This document shows, in pieces, positions 9,941 through 18,262 of a DNA stretch of 22,941 nt. The position numbers were made by a program, and so were the translations under genes. How positions within the stretch are numbered: the stretch's first letter is position 1; the number at the start of each line of letters is the position of its first letter. Source of the DNA: Chara braunii. Taxonomy: Eukaryota > Streptophyta > Charophyceae > Charales > Characeae. Under the pieces are notes generated by a model, which was given only the letters and a program-made list of their open reading frames with translations, ran no database searches and was not told the origin of the DNA. Where the stretch lies: contig BFEA01000037.1 in assembly GCA_003427395.1 (NCBI GenBank), positions 2,129,279-2,152,219 of the forward strand, read 5' to 3'.

Positions 9941-10312
9941 CCACCTTCGACTTCAATCTTCCTGTTATAAGAGACGATGGGACAGAGGACCCCACTCAGC
10001 GACTCAACCTTTCATGACCCTATCGGGTTGACCACCTTAGACACCCCACACTCTAGACCTGGCAGGCATTCCTTCTCCTACTTTCCGTGGGCTCACCTAG
10101 ATAACACCTACCCCCCCCATAGGACTTCCCCACACACTTACTTCATTCAAGATGTCAACCAAACTGCCAATCAATCAATCATCCAACCCATAGTCACTTA
10201 GATCACCTTACATACATCTCATAGTCCTTCTCTTATCCACTCATATGCCTAGTTTCTCGCTTACTCTCATACCCGGATGTCGTTCCACCAGGGACAACGG
10301 TAGGCTTCCGTT
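9941..10312 (-). other. Untranslated leader between PBS and gag
   Basis: About 370 nt separate the primer-binding site from the gag ATG, with no long ORF. It has donor-like sequences on the minus strand: AG|GTGAG with GT at 10096-10095, and GTAAGT at 10141-10136. A packaging signal would be expected here by analogy, but I cannot identify one. Confidence 0.6.
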
Positions 10313-10331
10313 ATCCCCGGCAACGGCGCCA
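10313..10331 (-). promoter_or_regulatory. Primer-binding site complementary to tRNA-Asp
   Basis: The plus strand reads ATCCCCGGCAACGGCGCCA, which matches the 3' end of plant tRNA-Asp including CCA as I recall it. The minus (element) strand is therefore an exact 19-nt complement. It lies 2 nt from the TG edge of the LTR, the normal position for priming minus-strand cDNA. Use of tRNA-Asp is known from plant Ty3 elements of the Athila type. Confidence 0.9.
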
Positions 10332-10333
10332 CC

Positions 10334-10960
10334 TGTCGAGCGCATCGGTCCAGCACCGCGGGACCCTCTCGGCCACGTCACGCAGGAGTTGGACCAACCT
10401 CGTCGCGAACACACAAAAGGAGCTCCCGTAGGCCGCTCCGGCCGAGTGCGCCAGCCATACCTCTCACGAGCCCCTACGACAGGATAGGGCCTACGCGAGG
10501 CACAACTTACCTCCACCTTATGGGAGCTGTGACCTCCCTTCGGTGGGCGTATCCCCGCCGAGCTACCAGTCCACAATACGAAAGCTACTCGGTTGCAATC
10601 GCAGAGGTGGACCAGTCGAGGGCATTTCTCGTTCGCTGTAGCATAGGGGGTATGCGCGGTAATACGCCTATCAGACCCGCACGCGAACCGACATCTTGGG
10701 GGGCTGAAGTCCCAAGCACGACTCGTCGTCGGTCGACTAGGACGCATCCCACACCCCACGCGCACACCACAACCACACGACAACAACCCGCACACATACA
10801 CACGGAACGACTCAACGCAAACAACGCGGCAACGCTCCTAGCCCCTCAGTAGCCAACCCATAACTTCCCCACGCGGAAATAGGATAGGCGTCGCGTGCGA
10901 GACTTAGTATAAAAATTGCGCGGACGCAGGGCTAACTCATATCGACTCGTGATGCAAACG
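10334..10960 (-). repeat. 5' LTR (inner edge certain, outer edge not determined)
   Basis: The inner edge is TG at 10334-10335, two bases from the PBS. Positions 10334-10745 are similar to a second copy at 17759-18194, which also starts exactly at TGTCGAGCGCATCGG; this supports the boundary. The outer (5') edge cannot be fixed because the partner LTR is outside the window and no target-site duplication can be compared. The LTR may extend well beyond the end given. ORFs on either strand here show no protein similarity I recognise and are probably chance. Two stem-loops (10513-10546 and 10643-10671) occupy positions where the diverged copy has different stems. Confidence 0.75.
10857..10955. repeat. 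TATA-containing repeat, copy A
   Basis: Starts with CCCATAACTT, then GGCGTCGCG, a TATAAAAA (10908-10915), ATTGCGCGG and GCAGG, ending near GATGC. The same order of blocks recurs about 600 bp to the right (11456-11552). On the element strand the motif reads as a T-rich TTTTTATA, so it could be the LTR core promoter or a plus-strand TATA box; orientation is not settled. Confidence 0.55.
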
Positions 10961-10984
10961 CACGCAAGCGGTCGCTACGATGGC

Positions 10985-11250
10985 GTACCACGTGGTACCC
11001 ATACTCGTGCGGTCCTCGTTAATCTCGAGGGGTCGCGTTCGACACTCAAGTGTCGGCTGACACGCGCCTTGAGGGTTAATCTCTCGACGCTGGACAACCG
11101 CCATGCGCGGTTGAAGACCACACACCCTCTTCTGCACCCTTATGCAGAGTGGGTGGTACACAGACCCATGCCTGTGGTGCTAGTCGTCTCTCGCGGCCCT
11201 AGGGGTGAGTCCTCCCCGGGGCCTGGGCGAAAGTCAAGGGCCTTGACTTT
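10985..11250. repeat. Cluster of inverted repeats within or next to the LTR
   Basis: Four strong inverted repeats lie within 270 bp. At 10985-10998 is a perfect 14-nt palindrome with arm GTACCAC. At 11045-11073, CTCAAG pairs with CTTGAG around an inner GTGTC/GACAC stem. At 11095-11113, CAACCGC pairs with GCGGTTG. At 11230-11250, 10-bp arms AAAGTCAAGG and CCTTGACTTT flank a single G. No coding function is apparent. Confidence 0.8.
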
Positions 11251-11455
11251 GACGGCTGCCACGAACTACAACGTCTAACCATAAAAATCTTGAAGAAGCA
11301 ACAAGACTCGCACGAACCCAATAAGAGGGGATAGGGCAAAGGTCTCATGGCCCTTAAAATAAAACTCATGGTCTTGGGACACACTTCCCCTCTATGGGCG
11401 GTGCCGGTGGCTTATAATGATCCTAAGCGCTGCGCCTACGCACAAGCCCGGCGGT

Positions 11456-11552
11456 CCCATAACTTTTAGACGCCGGTCGGCGAGGCGTCGCGCGCAGGGC
11501 TCTGATATAAAATTGCGCGGCCGCAGGCCAACCCTATGCCAACCACTGATGC
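11456..11552. repeat. TATA-containing repeat, copy B
   Basis: Diverged second copy of the block at 10857-10955, with TATAAAA at 11506-11512 followed by ATTGCGCGG. Either the LTR contains an internal duplication, or copy B belongs to the LTR of a related element lying next to this one. Confidence 0.55.
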
Positions 11553-11580
11553 CAATCATATGTGGTAACCGCGGCTTAGG

Positions 11581-11652
11581 CCTCGCGATATTGAATGGTT
11601 GAAGGAACTCATTGCGAGGGGTTACCCCTCACAATATTGAACGGCTGAAGGA
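11581..11652. repeat. Two-copy 46-bp tandem repeat
   Basis: CCTCGCGATATTGAATGG (from 11581) recurs as CCTCACAATATTGAACGG (from 11627), both followed by an imperfect TTGAAGGA-like block. Between them GAGGGG and CCCCTC form a short hairpin (about 11617-11631). Confidence 0.7.
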
Positions 11653-11757
11653 CACACCGTTTGGCCCTCGCGACGTTCCCGCCTTTCAGATGGAGTGTCC
11701 CGCCAGCCAAAGTAAATAGGCTCCATGCAAGGGGAGGCCCCTCCTCTTCAGGGCCTA

Positions 11758-11798
11758 GGGCTTGGGATGTCCTGGACAAGGACCTCGAATCCCAGCCC
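11758..11798. repeat. Stem-loop with 10-bp arms
   Basis: GGGCTTGGGAT (11758-11768) pairs with ATCCCAGCCC (11789-11798) with one bulged T. A second inner stem is GTCCT with AGGAC. It lies in otherwise unassigned DNA. Confidence 0.75.
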
Positions 11799-11804
11799 AG
11801 GACC

Positions 11805-12634
11805 AACGTCCAACTAAGAAAGCCCCAAGACGCAAAATAGGCAGGAGGGAGGGTTTTCCCTATCCCTCAATCCCAGCTCTCACGCAACTGCTAACATGGC
11901 CCTTTTGGCCCCCCGAACACTCATCATACGTATATCCACGCATACATACAGAAGGGGGGATAGAGTTATGACGATCACCTCTCACAGGCACAGTAGGACT
12001 ACTCACGACCATGTATATGTATATGGAATCGCAGGCAGTCCAAATCCAAAATCCGAGCCACAGGACATACCTGCAACCACACCAAGAATCAAGCGACAAA
12101 ACACGCACTACACGGAGTCAACCCCAACCATTCTCTATGCTCATACCCCTTCGCTTTAGCCATGCAAGCCCCAGCTGCCAGCCCAACCAACCTCAATTAA
12201 ATACTCAGTATCTTTGTTAAATGGCCATTCAATAAAAGTCCGGGTGGAACCCTTAACAAACAGTAAAAACCACCTGGGCTAAGGCCTTTTAGGTTGAGTA
12301 TGGGGAATGAGTTGAAATTGAGTCGAAGACCGACGAATCGGCAACCGACCTGTTATCAGTGATAACAGAAGACGATCCTCCAGGGATCAAGTTGAATGTA
12401 GTTTTGATATTGAATCGAATGATCAAGACGACCTGTAACACATGACAGGCCAATCCTCAAGCTGAGATCATGAACGCATGGGGAATACAACTCCATAACA
12501 TATTCTCACTCAAAATCTCCTAACTAGCTAAGCCTGAATCTACTTCGAGGCGGTGCCCAAAGCGAAGGCAGACCCTGGTTGAATCTCCCCTATTCAGGGT
12601 GGATCGCCAGAATCGCCATCTGTCAAAATATAAT
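11805..12634. other. Non-coding stretch with scattered palindromes
   Basis: No supported gene. It contains a perfect inverted repeat CTGTTATCA-g-TGATAACAG (12350-12368) and smaller stems (GATCC/GGATC near 12374, CCTGT/ACAGG near 12430, ACCCTG/CAGGGT near 12573-12602). An AATAAA occurs on the plus strand near 12231. Short ORFs have no recognisable product. Confidence 0.6.
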
Positions 12635-13250
12635 CTAGCTCCTCTAAATCAAGAAAATTTCGGCAGCGCTTCCTGTAGGAAAAGTGTCTCTCCAAAGTTT
12701 ATATCAGCCCAAATATGAAAACAGAAATAATCTCCAACTCTGGAAAGCCAGATTCTATCTAACTCCCTGAATTAGTAGAAATTTGGACAGCACTCCCTTT
12801 AGAAAGGGAGACTTCCCAGATTTATATTAGGTCAGATATAAACTCACAAGGCAACTTGAGTTCAACTTAGACAAGTTTTGACTAACTCCTTAGTTTTGCA
12901 GAAATTTCGGCAGCACTCCGCCTAGAAAAGTGTTTTCCCAAAATTCATACGAAGCGAAGCTTAGAACCTGAGACTAACTCTGGCATCCCAAAGCCCAATT
13001 TTGTCTAACTCCCTGAATTAGGAAAAATTTGCGCAGCATTCCCTTTAGAAAATGAGGCTTTCCAGATTTTTACTAAGTCAGATATGACGAAAGGACGAGC
13101 TAAACTTTGGAAAGTCAAAATTTATCTAACTCCTTGAATCTGTAGAAATTTCGGCAGCGCTTCCCGTAGGAAAAGTAGCTTACCATAATTTATACAGGTC
13201 CAAGTATAGTAACAAGACTCAGGAAATGCAAAAATTGGTCTAAGTAAAAT
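12635..13250. repeat. Diverged 123-bp tandem repeat, five units, each with a small hairpin
   Basis: Units begin with CTAACTCC(C/T)TGAAT-like sequence at 12635, 12759, 12882, 13005 and 13126 (spacing 124, 123, 123, 121), with a partial unit near 13281. Each then has GAAATTTCGGCAGC or close, followed by a short inverted repeat whose arms differ between units. For example CTCCCTTT/AAAGGGAG (12793-12810) is perfect, while units 1 and 5 have TTCC/GGAA and unit 3 CACT/AGTG. A CCAGATTTATAT-like block follows. Unit length is a multiple of 3 but all frames are stopped, so this is not coding. The CGGCAGCGCTTCC core recurs in the minisatellite near 21.7 kb. Confidence 0.85.
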
Positions 13251-13480
13251 AAAGTCAGCTCAACAAATGCAGAAATTGACCTAACTCCTATCGCTCTAGC
13301 ACGTGGCGAGCCTCTAAAACAACTACCTGTCAACCTGAAACCCAGACCAAGTAGTAGTCTCACTCAGCCTCATGCAGACCAAACCACAAAGGTAAGTACT
13401 CTCGCAATTCCCAAGTTCTTTCATCAACCAATAATTCATGCTTTCCCAGTGAGTTACCCCTTTATACCCAACTTACATAA

Positions 13481-14421
13481 GGCATAAGTCAGGGCACCTG
13501 AACTTAGAGAGCACGCCCAGCTTAGCCAGGCCCAAAGTCAGAATACCTAAACTTATAGAGCGTTCTGACTTGGCTAAGTATACACAAACAGAGGGCACAA
13601 CTACTTCTCTTCTTCTTTGGGCATGTGACTAGACCACTCTAGTCGCCCTGAACTGTTTAATTAGCCAAATTGTATATACCTCTCTGAACTTAGTCTTCAA
13701 AGGGACATAAGGCTGAGCCGCTCAACTTAGAACATTGTTCAGCCTGTCCACATTTACCTTCAATTATATCTTTTAATTATACTCTCTTCAGTTGTGATAA
13801 GCTATAGTCAGGCTACCTAAGCTTATAGAGCGGCCTGACTAGCCTGTTCTTAATAGCATAGTAGTACAATATAGCCAAGTTATATCCATTGGGTTCCAAC
13901 ATGTGCGAGGCATTGGGTCAGACCACCTAAACTTATAGAGTGGTCTGATCCTCAGCTAGGTTCGTTTCTCTCTGGTCCAATCTGTGCTAGGCAGTGGGAC
14001 AGGCTACCTAAACTTATAGAGCGGCCCGTCCCTTGCCAAGATTATTCCCTCAAAACAAAACAGAAAAAAGGTTGAGCCACCTAAACTTATAGAGCGGCTC
14101 AGACCTCCTTGTTCAGAACCAAAGAAACTGAGAGAATTCCAAGTAAACGAGGCAACCCAAGGCACCTAAACTTATAGAACGCCTTGGGTCCCTGAAAACC
14201 ACTTACAGTCAAATCCCCACAAGTCAGAGCAGTCAGGACACCTAAACTTATAGAGCGTCCTTACCCTCCATGCAGTTCACAGCACCAGGTCTCCCCAAAC
14301 TTATGGGGGCATCCCAGCCTTCAGATCTTCAGGCTACTTAAACTTATAGAACGGTCTGAGGCTCCATACAAACCAAGAATAAACAAAGCGTCGGGCTTCC
14401 CCAAACTTAAGGGGACCTCCC
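13481..14421. repeat. Array of 12 stem-loops with a conserved loop and co-varying stems
   Basis: Stem-loops start near 13481, 13535, 13711, 13806, 13915, 13996, 14070, 14155, 14232, 14293, 14327 and 14398. The loop is nearly constant (consensus ACCTAAACTTATAGAGCG; short form AAACTTAT in two). The arms differ from repeat to repeat but stay complementary. Examples are AAGTCAGAA/TTCTGACTT (13535-13571), AGTCAGGC/GCCTGACT (13806-13840), GGGTCAGACCA/TGGTCTGATCC (13915-13951), ACCCAAGGC/GCCTTGGGT (14155-14189) and TCCCC/GGGGA (14398-14415). Spacing is irregular (about 50-180 bp) and intervening DNA is unrelated. No ORF runs through. Transcript strand is unknown. See the matching finding for interpretation. 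Confidence 0.9.
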
Positions 14422-16481
14422 AGCCTTAGTGACCCAGTCAATCTACACACAATATTGTCTTCCTCCCAACCTTCCCCCAGATGCAACCCACCTCGTTCAC
14501 AATATGCTTTCAAGCAATCAACAAAACTGAAGCTGAGATTACACACACACTCCTTTACTTCAATCTAACTTAGGTCCTGACAGCCAAACCAAAATCAGAG
14601 TACAGGATCCACTCAATACGCTCAATCAAACATAGAGAGATGTACAGGTAGGGGTTATAGTTGGGTTTATAGAGGGAGTCAAGGGATTACCACTCAGTTC
14701 CCTGCCTCCAGGACTCCGCCTGAGTCCCGGCAGAGCTCCCACAATCGGTGGGGCAACCTCCCACGGAGGCCTTGGCGCGGATTACGGGCCACACACCCGC
14801 CTGCCGCCTTCCCCTAAGAACCAAGGGAACAGACTTAGAGTAAGAAGGGCAGGATGAGAAGGAGTAAGACTCTCAGACTCAGGAAGGACACACTCAGACT
14901 CACTTGAGAGGGCCTTCGATCCTTCAACGCTTGAGGGCCCCGCAATGGCGGCCAAGGAAAACGCAACAACTTCATCCAGTGACGTTAGTTGTCGACCACT
15001 AATTCCCCTAACGATCTCTCCAGCCGCAGCAAGCGCCCCATACACGGCCCAACCGCCCCTCCTCACCACTCCTTTGCTTGTCACGACAAGTCCACCGCCT
15101 CACGGCCCTAAGCCCCCTGCCCAGAGCAGCATAACAGTCCGGGTCAAGCTCGCCAATCGATTGTAACAAGAATAGGACCGCCGTCGGCAGTCGAATACAC
15201 GGTGGGCGGGCAAGCAGCAGGTGCCGCCCTAGCCAAGGTACACGGTGTCCAACAGCCGCACGCACCAGCCCCTTCTTCTGCCGGCTCAGACCCTCCTCCG
15301 GACTGCGACCGAGTCGCGGGGTATTGTGCCAGTCGGCAGGTAGCGGATAACCCGTTCGCACCTTTAGCCGGCCAGGCCGACTGTTCACCAGTCGGTCAAC
15401 TCAGCTCTCGACTCCGCAGTTCAGTTCCCAACTCCCCCGACAAACAATTGACTTGTCAGGTGTACAAAGCGAAGGTGAATCTTTCGTTGGAAGATGGGCA
15501 GGTGCACCCGAGAATCGAGCACAGAAAGCGCAGGTAATCTTTCTTTCCCCCCGCTTCCCGCCTTGATCCCTGCACCTCCGCAGTAATAGCCCACTGTCGT
15601 AACCTATAGGGCTATGCCCAAGCCTGCGACCAACAAGCACGGCTTCCCATATAAAATGGTGTCGCGCGGTGCTCCGGGCCAGGATACCGCCCGGTCACCC
15701 TCTCGGCCCACAATTGTACCCACGGTCCCTAAGGTGTCCACATTGGCCTACCACCCCACGCAGTGGCCGTCCCATATGCCTATCGGCGCGCCAGCCCCAC
15801 CGTTGGGCAGCGTGCACCAATCAAAGACAAACTCTCATTCCCGAATCAAGGTCGTAACACGGTCCGGGTCGGCCGGCTACCCCGGCCGCCCATCAACCAT
15901 AAAAGTCGCACACCCGCCTCAAAATTGCACGCCCACATACTCCCTACCGGGGCAAGGCAGACCTTTGCCCGCGTGTGGACGACCCTCGCATTTTCTCACA
16001 CGGACTTTCAAAATCCCGGTTAACCGAACCTTCCTGTCACTTGCAAAAGACAGGGCGGATACCCTTGTAAGGGTATTCGCGCCAACACCGCTCAAGGCAT
16101 CCCTAGCCTTCACTTACCTGCACAGTCCCACACAAAGCAAAGGTCCATACAATCCCCCATTGGGGGTCAACACATAGCCCTTCCTATATGTCTGACTTTC
16201 CTTTCTCTTCAGCTTTTTTTTTTTGTGCTCAATCAACCCATTCTCTTCTCGTAATCATGCAGTCGGGAAAATGGTTGAGTCAAACTGACCTTGCTTCAAC
16301 TTATACTTTCTCTCGGATTCCGCCTTTTCCCAAAACGTCCTTTCCTTTGCCTTCTTGGTGGCACAAGGGACCGACTACCCTTCCCTTGCCCTCTTTCTCC
16401 ACCAAGTGAGGTCTGATTTCTTTTACTGTTCGCACCCTGGCAATGTAACAAGTGAGGGGAGAAGGGTTAGTCATATGTCAC
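14422..16481. other. Unassigned, hairpin-containing non-coding region
   Basis: I see no convincing gene. ORFs on both strands (for example 15614-16177 plus, 14782-15084 minus) have no recognisable domains. Inverted repeats are frequent: CTTGTC/GACAAG (15077-15090), CCGACTG/CAGTCGG (15377-15395), CGGCCGG/CCGGCCG (15870-15888), GGGCAAGG/CCTTTGCCC (near 15950-15971) and ATACCCTT/AAGGGTAT (16059-16076). A TATAAAA at 15650-15656 followed by a GTCGCGCGG block faintly recalls the TATA repeats at 10.9 and 11.5 kb, so part of this could be an old LTR. Confidence 0.5.
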
Positions 16482-16564
16482 GTGAGGGGAAGGGAGAGAG
16501 GGGGCGAGGCGAAGAGGGAGAGAGAGGGACAGAGAAAGGGTGGGTGGGAGAGAGAAAGAAAGAG

Positions 16565-16633
<69 letters not shown>

Positions 16634-16672
16634 AAGAGAGAGAGAGAGAAGGGAAAGAGAAAGAGAGAGAGA

Positions 16673-16717
<45 letters not shown>

Positions 16718-16738
16718 AAAAAGAGAGAGAGACGAAGA
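16482..16738 (+). repeat. GA-rich microsatellite
   Basis: Nearly pure purine tract on the plus strand, mostly (GA)n with A-rich and G-rich interruptions. Apparent Arg/Glu-repeat ORFs here are products of the dinucleotide repeat. Such mirror-symmetric purine tracts can form triplex DNA (established property). Confidence 0.97.
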
Positions 16739-16796
16739 CTTCTAATTCTGATCAAATCATTAACCCGTAGTAGCAGCCAAAAGCCGATCACTCATC

Positions 16797-17758
16797 CCAT
16801 AGTGAAAGAGTCACCAAGTCATGAATCGGAACATCAACGCATGCTTGAACTTGACAACGTGAAGATTGAACTAGTGAAAATCACATGCACATGGAGGAAA
16901 GATCAACTAAAGTATGAACTGGAACACTACAACACACATAAACTTGACAATGTGAAGGTTGAATTAGTGAAGAGCACATGCACATGTAGGAAAGAGAAAC
17001 TAAGTATGAGCCGGAACAGTACAATACACATGAACTTGACAATGAGGAGATTGAACTAGTGAGAGGCACATGCATATGGAGGAAAGAGCAACTAAGTATG
17101 AACCGGTACACTACAATACACATGAATTTGACAATGAGAAGGTTAAACTAGTGAAAAACACATGCACATGTAGGAAAGAGTAACTAAGTATGAACCGGAA
17201 CACTACAATACACATGAACTTGACAGTGAGAAGATTGAACTAGTGAGAGGCACATGCACATGGAGGAAAAATCAACTAAGTATGAATCGGAACACTACAA
17301 CACACATGAAGTTGACAATGAGAAGGTTGAACTAGTGAAAAACACATGCACATGTAGGAAAGAGCAACTAAGTATGAACCGGAACACTACAATACACATG
17401 ATTTTGGCAATGAGAAGGTTGAACTAATGAAAAGCACATGCACATGTAGGAAAGAGCAACTAACTATGAACCGAAACACCGGAACACCACAATGCACATG
17501 GACTTGACAATGAGAAGGTTGAACTAGTGAAAGGCACATGCACATGGAGGAAAGAGCAACTAAGTATGAACCAGAATACTACAACACACATAAACTTGAC
17601 AATGTGAAGGTTGAACTAGTGAAGAGCACATGCACATGTAGGAAAGAGCAACTAAGTATGAACCGGAACACTACAATACACATGAACTTGACAATGAGGA
17701 GATTCAACTAGTGAGAGGCACATGCACATGGAGGAAAGAGCAACTAAGTATGAACCGG
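16797..17758. repeat. 92-bp satellite array with 184-bp higher-order structure
   Basis: About ten units. The block TGCACATG(G/T)AGGAAAGA begins at 16886, 16979, 17071, 17163, 17255, 17347, 17439, 17539, 17631 and 17723: spacing 92-93, with one 100-bp step from an 8-bp insertion. Two unit types alternate (TGCACATGGAGG with AGATTGAACTAGTGAGAGG; TGCACATGTAGG with AGGTTGAACTAGTGAAAA) in the order G T G T G T T G T G. Units 1-3 closely resemble units 8-10, so there is a longer 653-bp duplication as well. Period 92 is not a multiple of 3, so it is not coding. The array stops mid-unit at the LTR edge at 17759. Confidence 0.95.
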
Positions 17759-18194
17759 TGTCGAGCGCATCGGCTCCCTCCTTTTTCGCAAAGGCAAGAG
17801 CCCTCCCAGCCATGTCACGCAGGAGTAAAACAAAACACAACAAAAGACAACTTAGGAACGATGCAACACATCCCACGAGCTGCTGAGACGGTCGTGGTCG
17901 CATCGTCCCTTCGCCGATGTACATCCCACGGTCCCTCAAGACATGATAGGTTCCCGCGGGGCATAAGTTTTCCTTCCCTAAGGGGTTGTCACCACCCTTA
18001 GGGGCGTATCCCTACCGAGCTACTGAACCACGTGCGAAAGCTTTTAGATGCAATTGCAGAGGTAGGTCAGTCGAGGGCGTTTGCTCGTTCGCCGTAGTAT
18101 AGATACACTTGGTTAACGCCAAGTGGACCCAAACGCCGTTCGTTCCTAGGGCGCTGATCTTTAAAGTACGAAGCGAACATCGATCGACTAGGAC
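17759..18194 (-). mobile_element. Diverged LTR remnant related to the 5' LTR at 10334
   Basis: Begins exactly with TGTCGAGCGCATCGG, the inner LTR edge sequence found at 10334. It shares ordered blocks with that LTR: GTCACGCAGGAGT, GGGCGTATCC, CCGAGCTAC, GCAGAGGT, CAGTCGAGGGC, CGTTCG and TCGACTAGGACG. The left flank is satellite DNA, so this is the 3' end of a minus-strand LTR that joined the satellite. Similarity fades after 18194 and the satellite does not resume within the window, so the other side was deleted, rearranged or hit by another insertion. Confidence 0.85.
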
Positions 18195-18262
18195 GGTCTT
18201 AACCAAGCGTGAAATCCTCAGCTTAATCCTAGTCCCATAGACATGAAGCAGAGAGCGCAAAT

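Larger units (their letters stand above)
1..10333 (-). mobile_element. Ty3/gypsy-like LTR retrotransposon, internal region (degenerate, 3' end outside window)
   Basis: Read on the minus strand, the order is PBS, gag-protease, RT, RNase H, integrase, then a second gag-like ORF. Integrase lying after RT-RNase H is the Ty3/gypsy (Metaviridae) order, not the copia order. The 5' LTR lies to the right, from 10334. No sequence resembling that LTR occurs at the left end, so the 3' LTR and polypurine tract are outside the window. Gag-protease is open, but pol carries stops at 5622, 4851, 4521, 3586 and 3571, a frameshift near 4456, and lost catalytic residues. This copy should therefore be non-autonomous. 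The RT sequence recalls a clade with a V-K-G-P segment after the catalytic box, seen in fungal and charophyte elements (memory only). Confidence 0.93.

Noticed and set aside
10313-10331. Possible tRNA gene fragment
   Set aside because: Only the 3' 19 nt including CCA match, at the position expected for a primer-binding site; no cloverleaf precedes it.
10241-10801. 186-codon minus-strand ORF across the PBS and LTR
   Set aside because: It overlaps the primer-binding site and LTR edge, and the aligned remnant at 17759 does not keep the frame.
13481-14421. Superficial resemblance to a CRISPR array (short repeats with variable sequence between)
   Set aside because: Repeats are imperfect, irregularly spaced, sit inside hairpin loops, and the surroundings are eukaryotic retroelement DNA with no cas genes.
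14782-15084. 100-codon minus-strand ORF
   Set aside because: No similarity recognised and no start or promoter context; not enough to call a gene.
15614-16177. 187-codon plus-strand ORF
   Set aside because: No domain or motif recognised, Pro/Ser/Thr-rich composition, and several overlapping ORFs on both strands; probably chance in GC-rich DNA.
16355-17059. 234-codon plus-strand ORF with long Arg/Glu repeats
   Set aside because: It is the translation of the GA microsatellite running into a 92-bp satellite; the satellite period breaks any frame.
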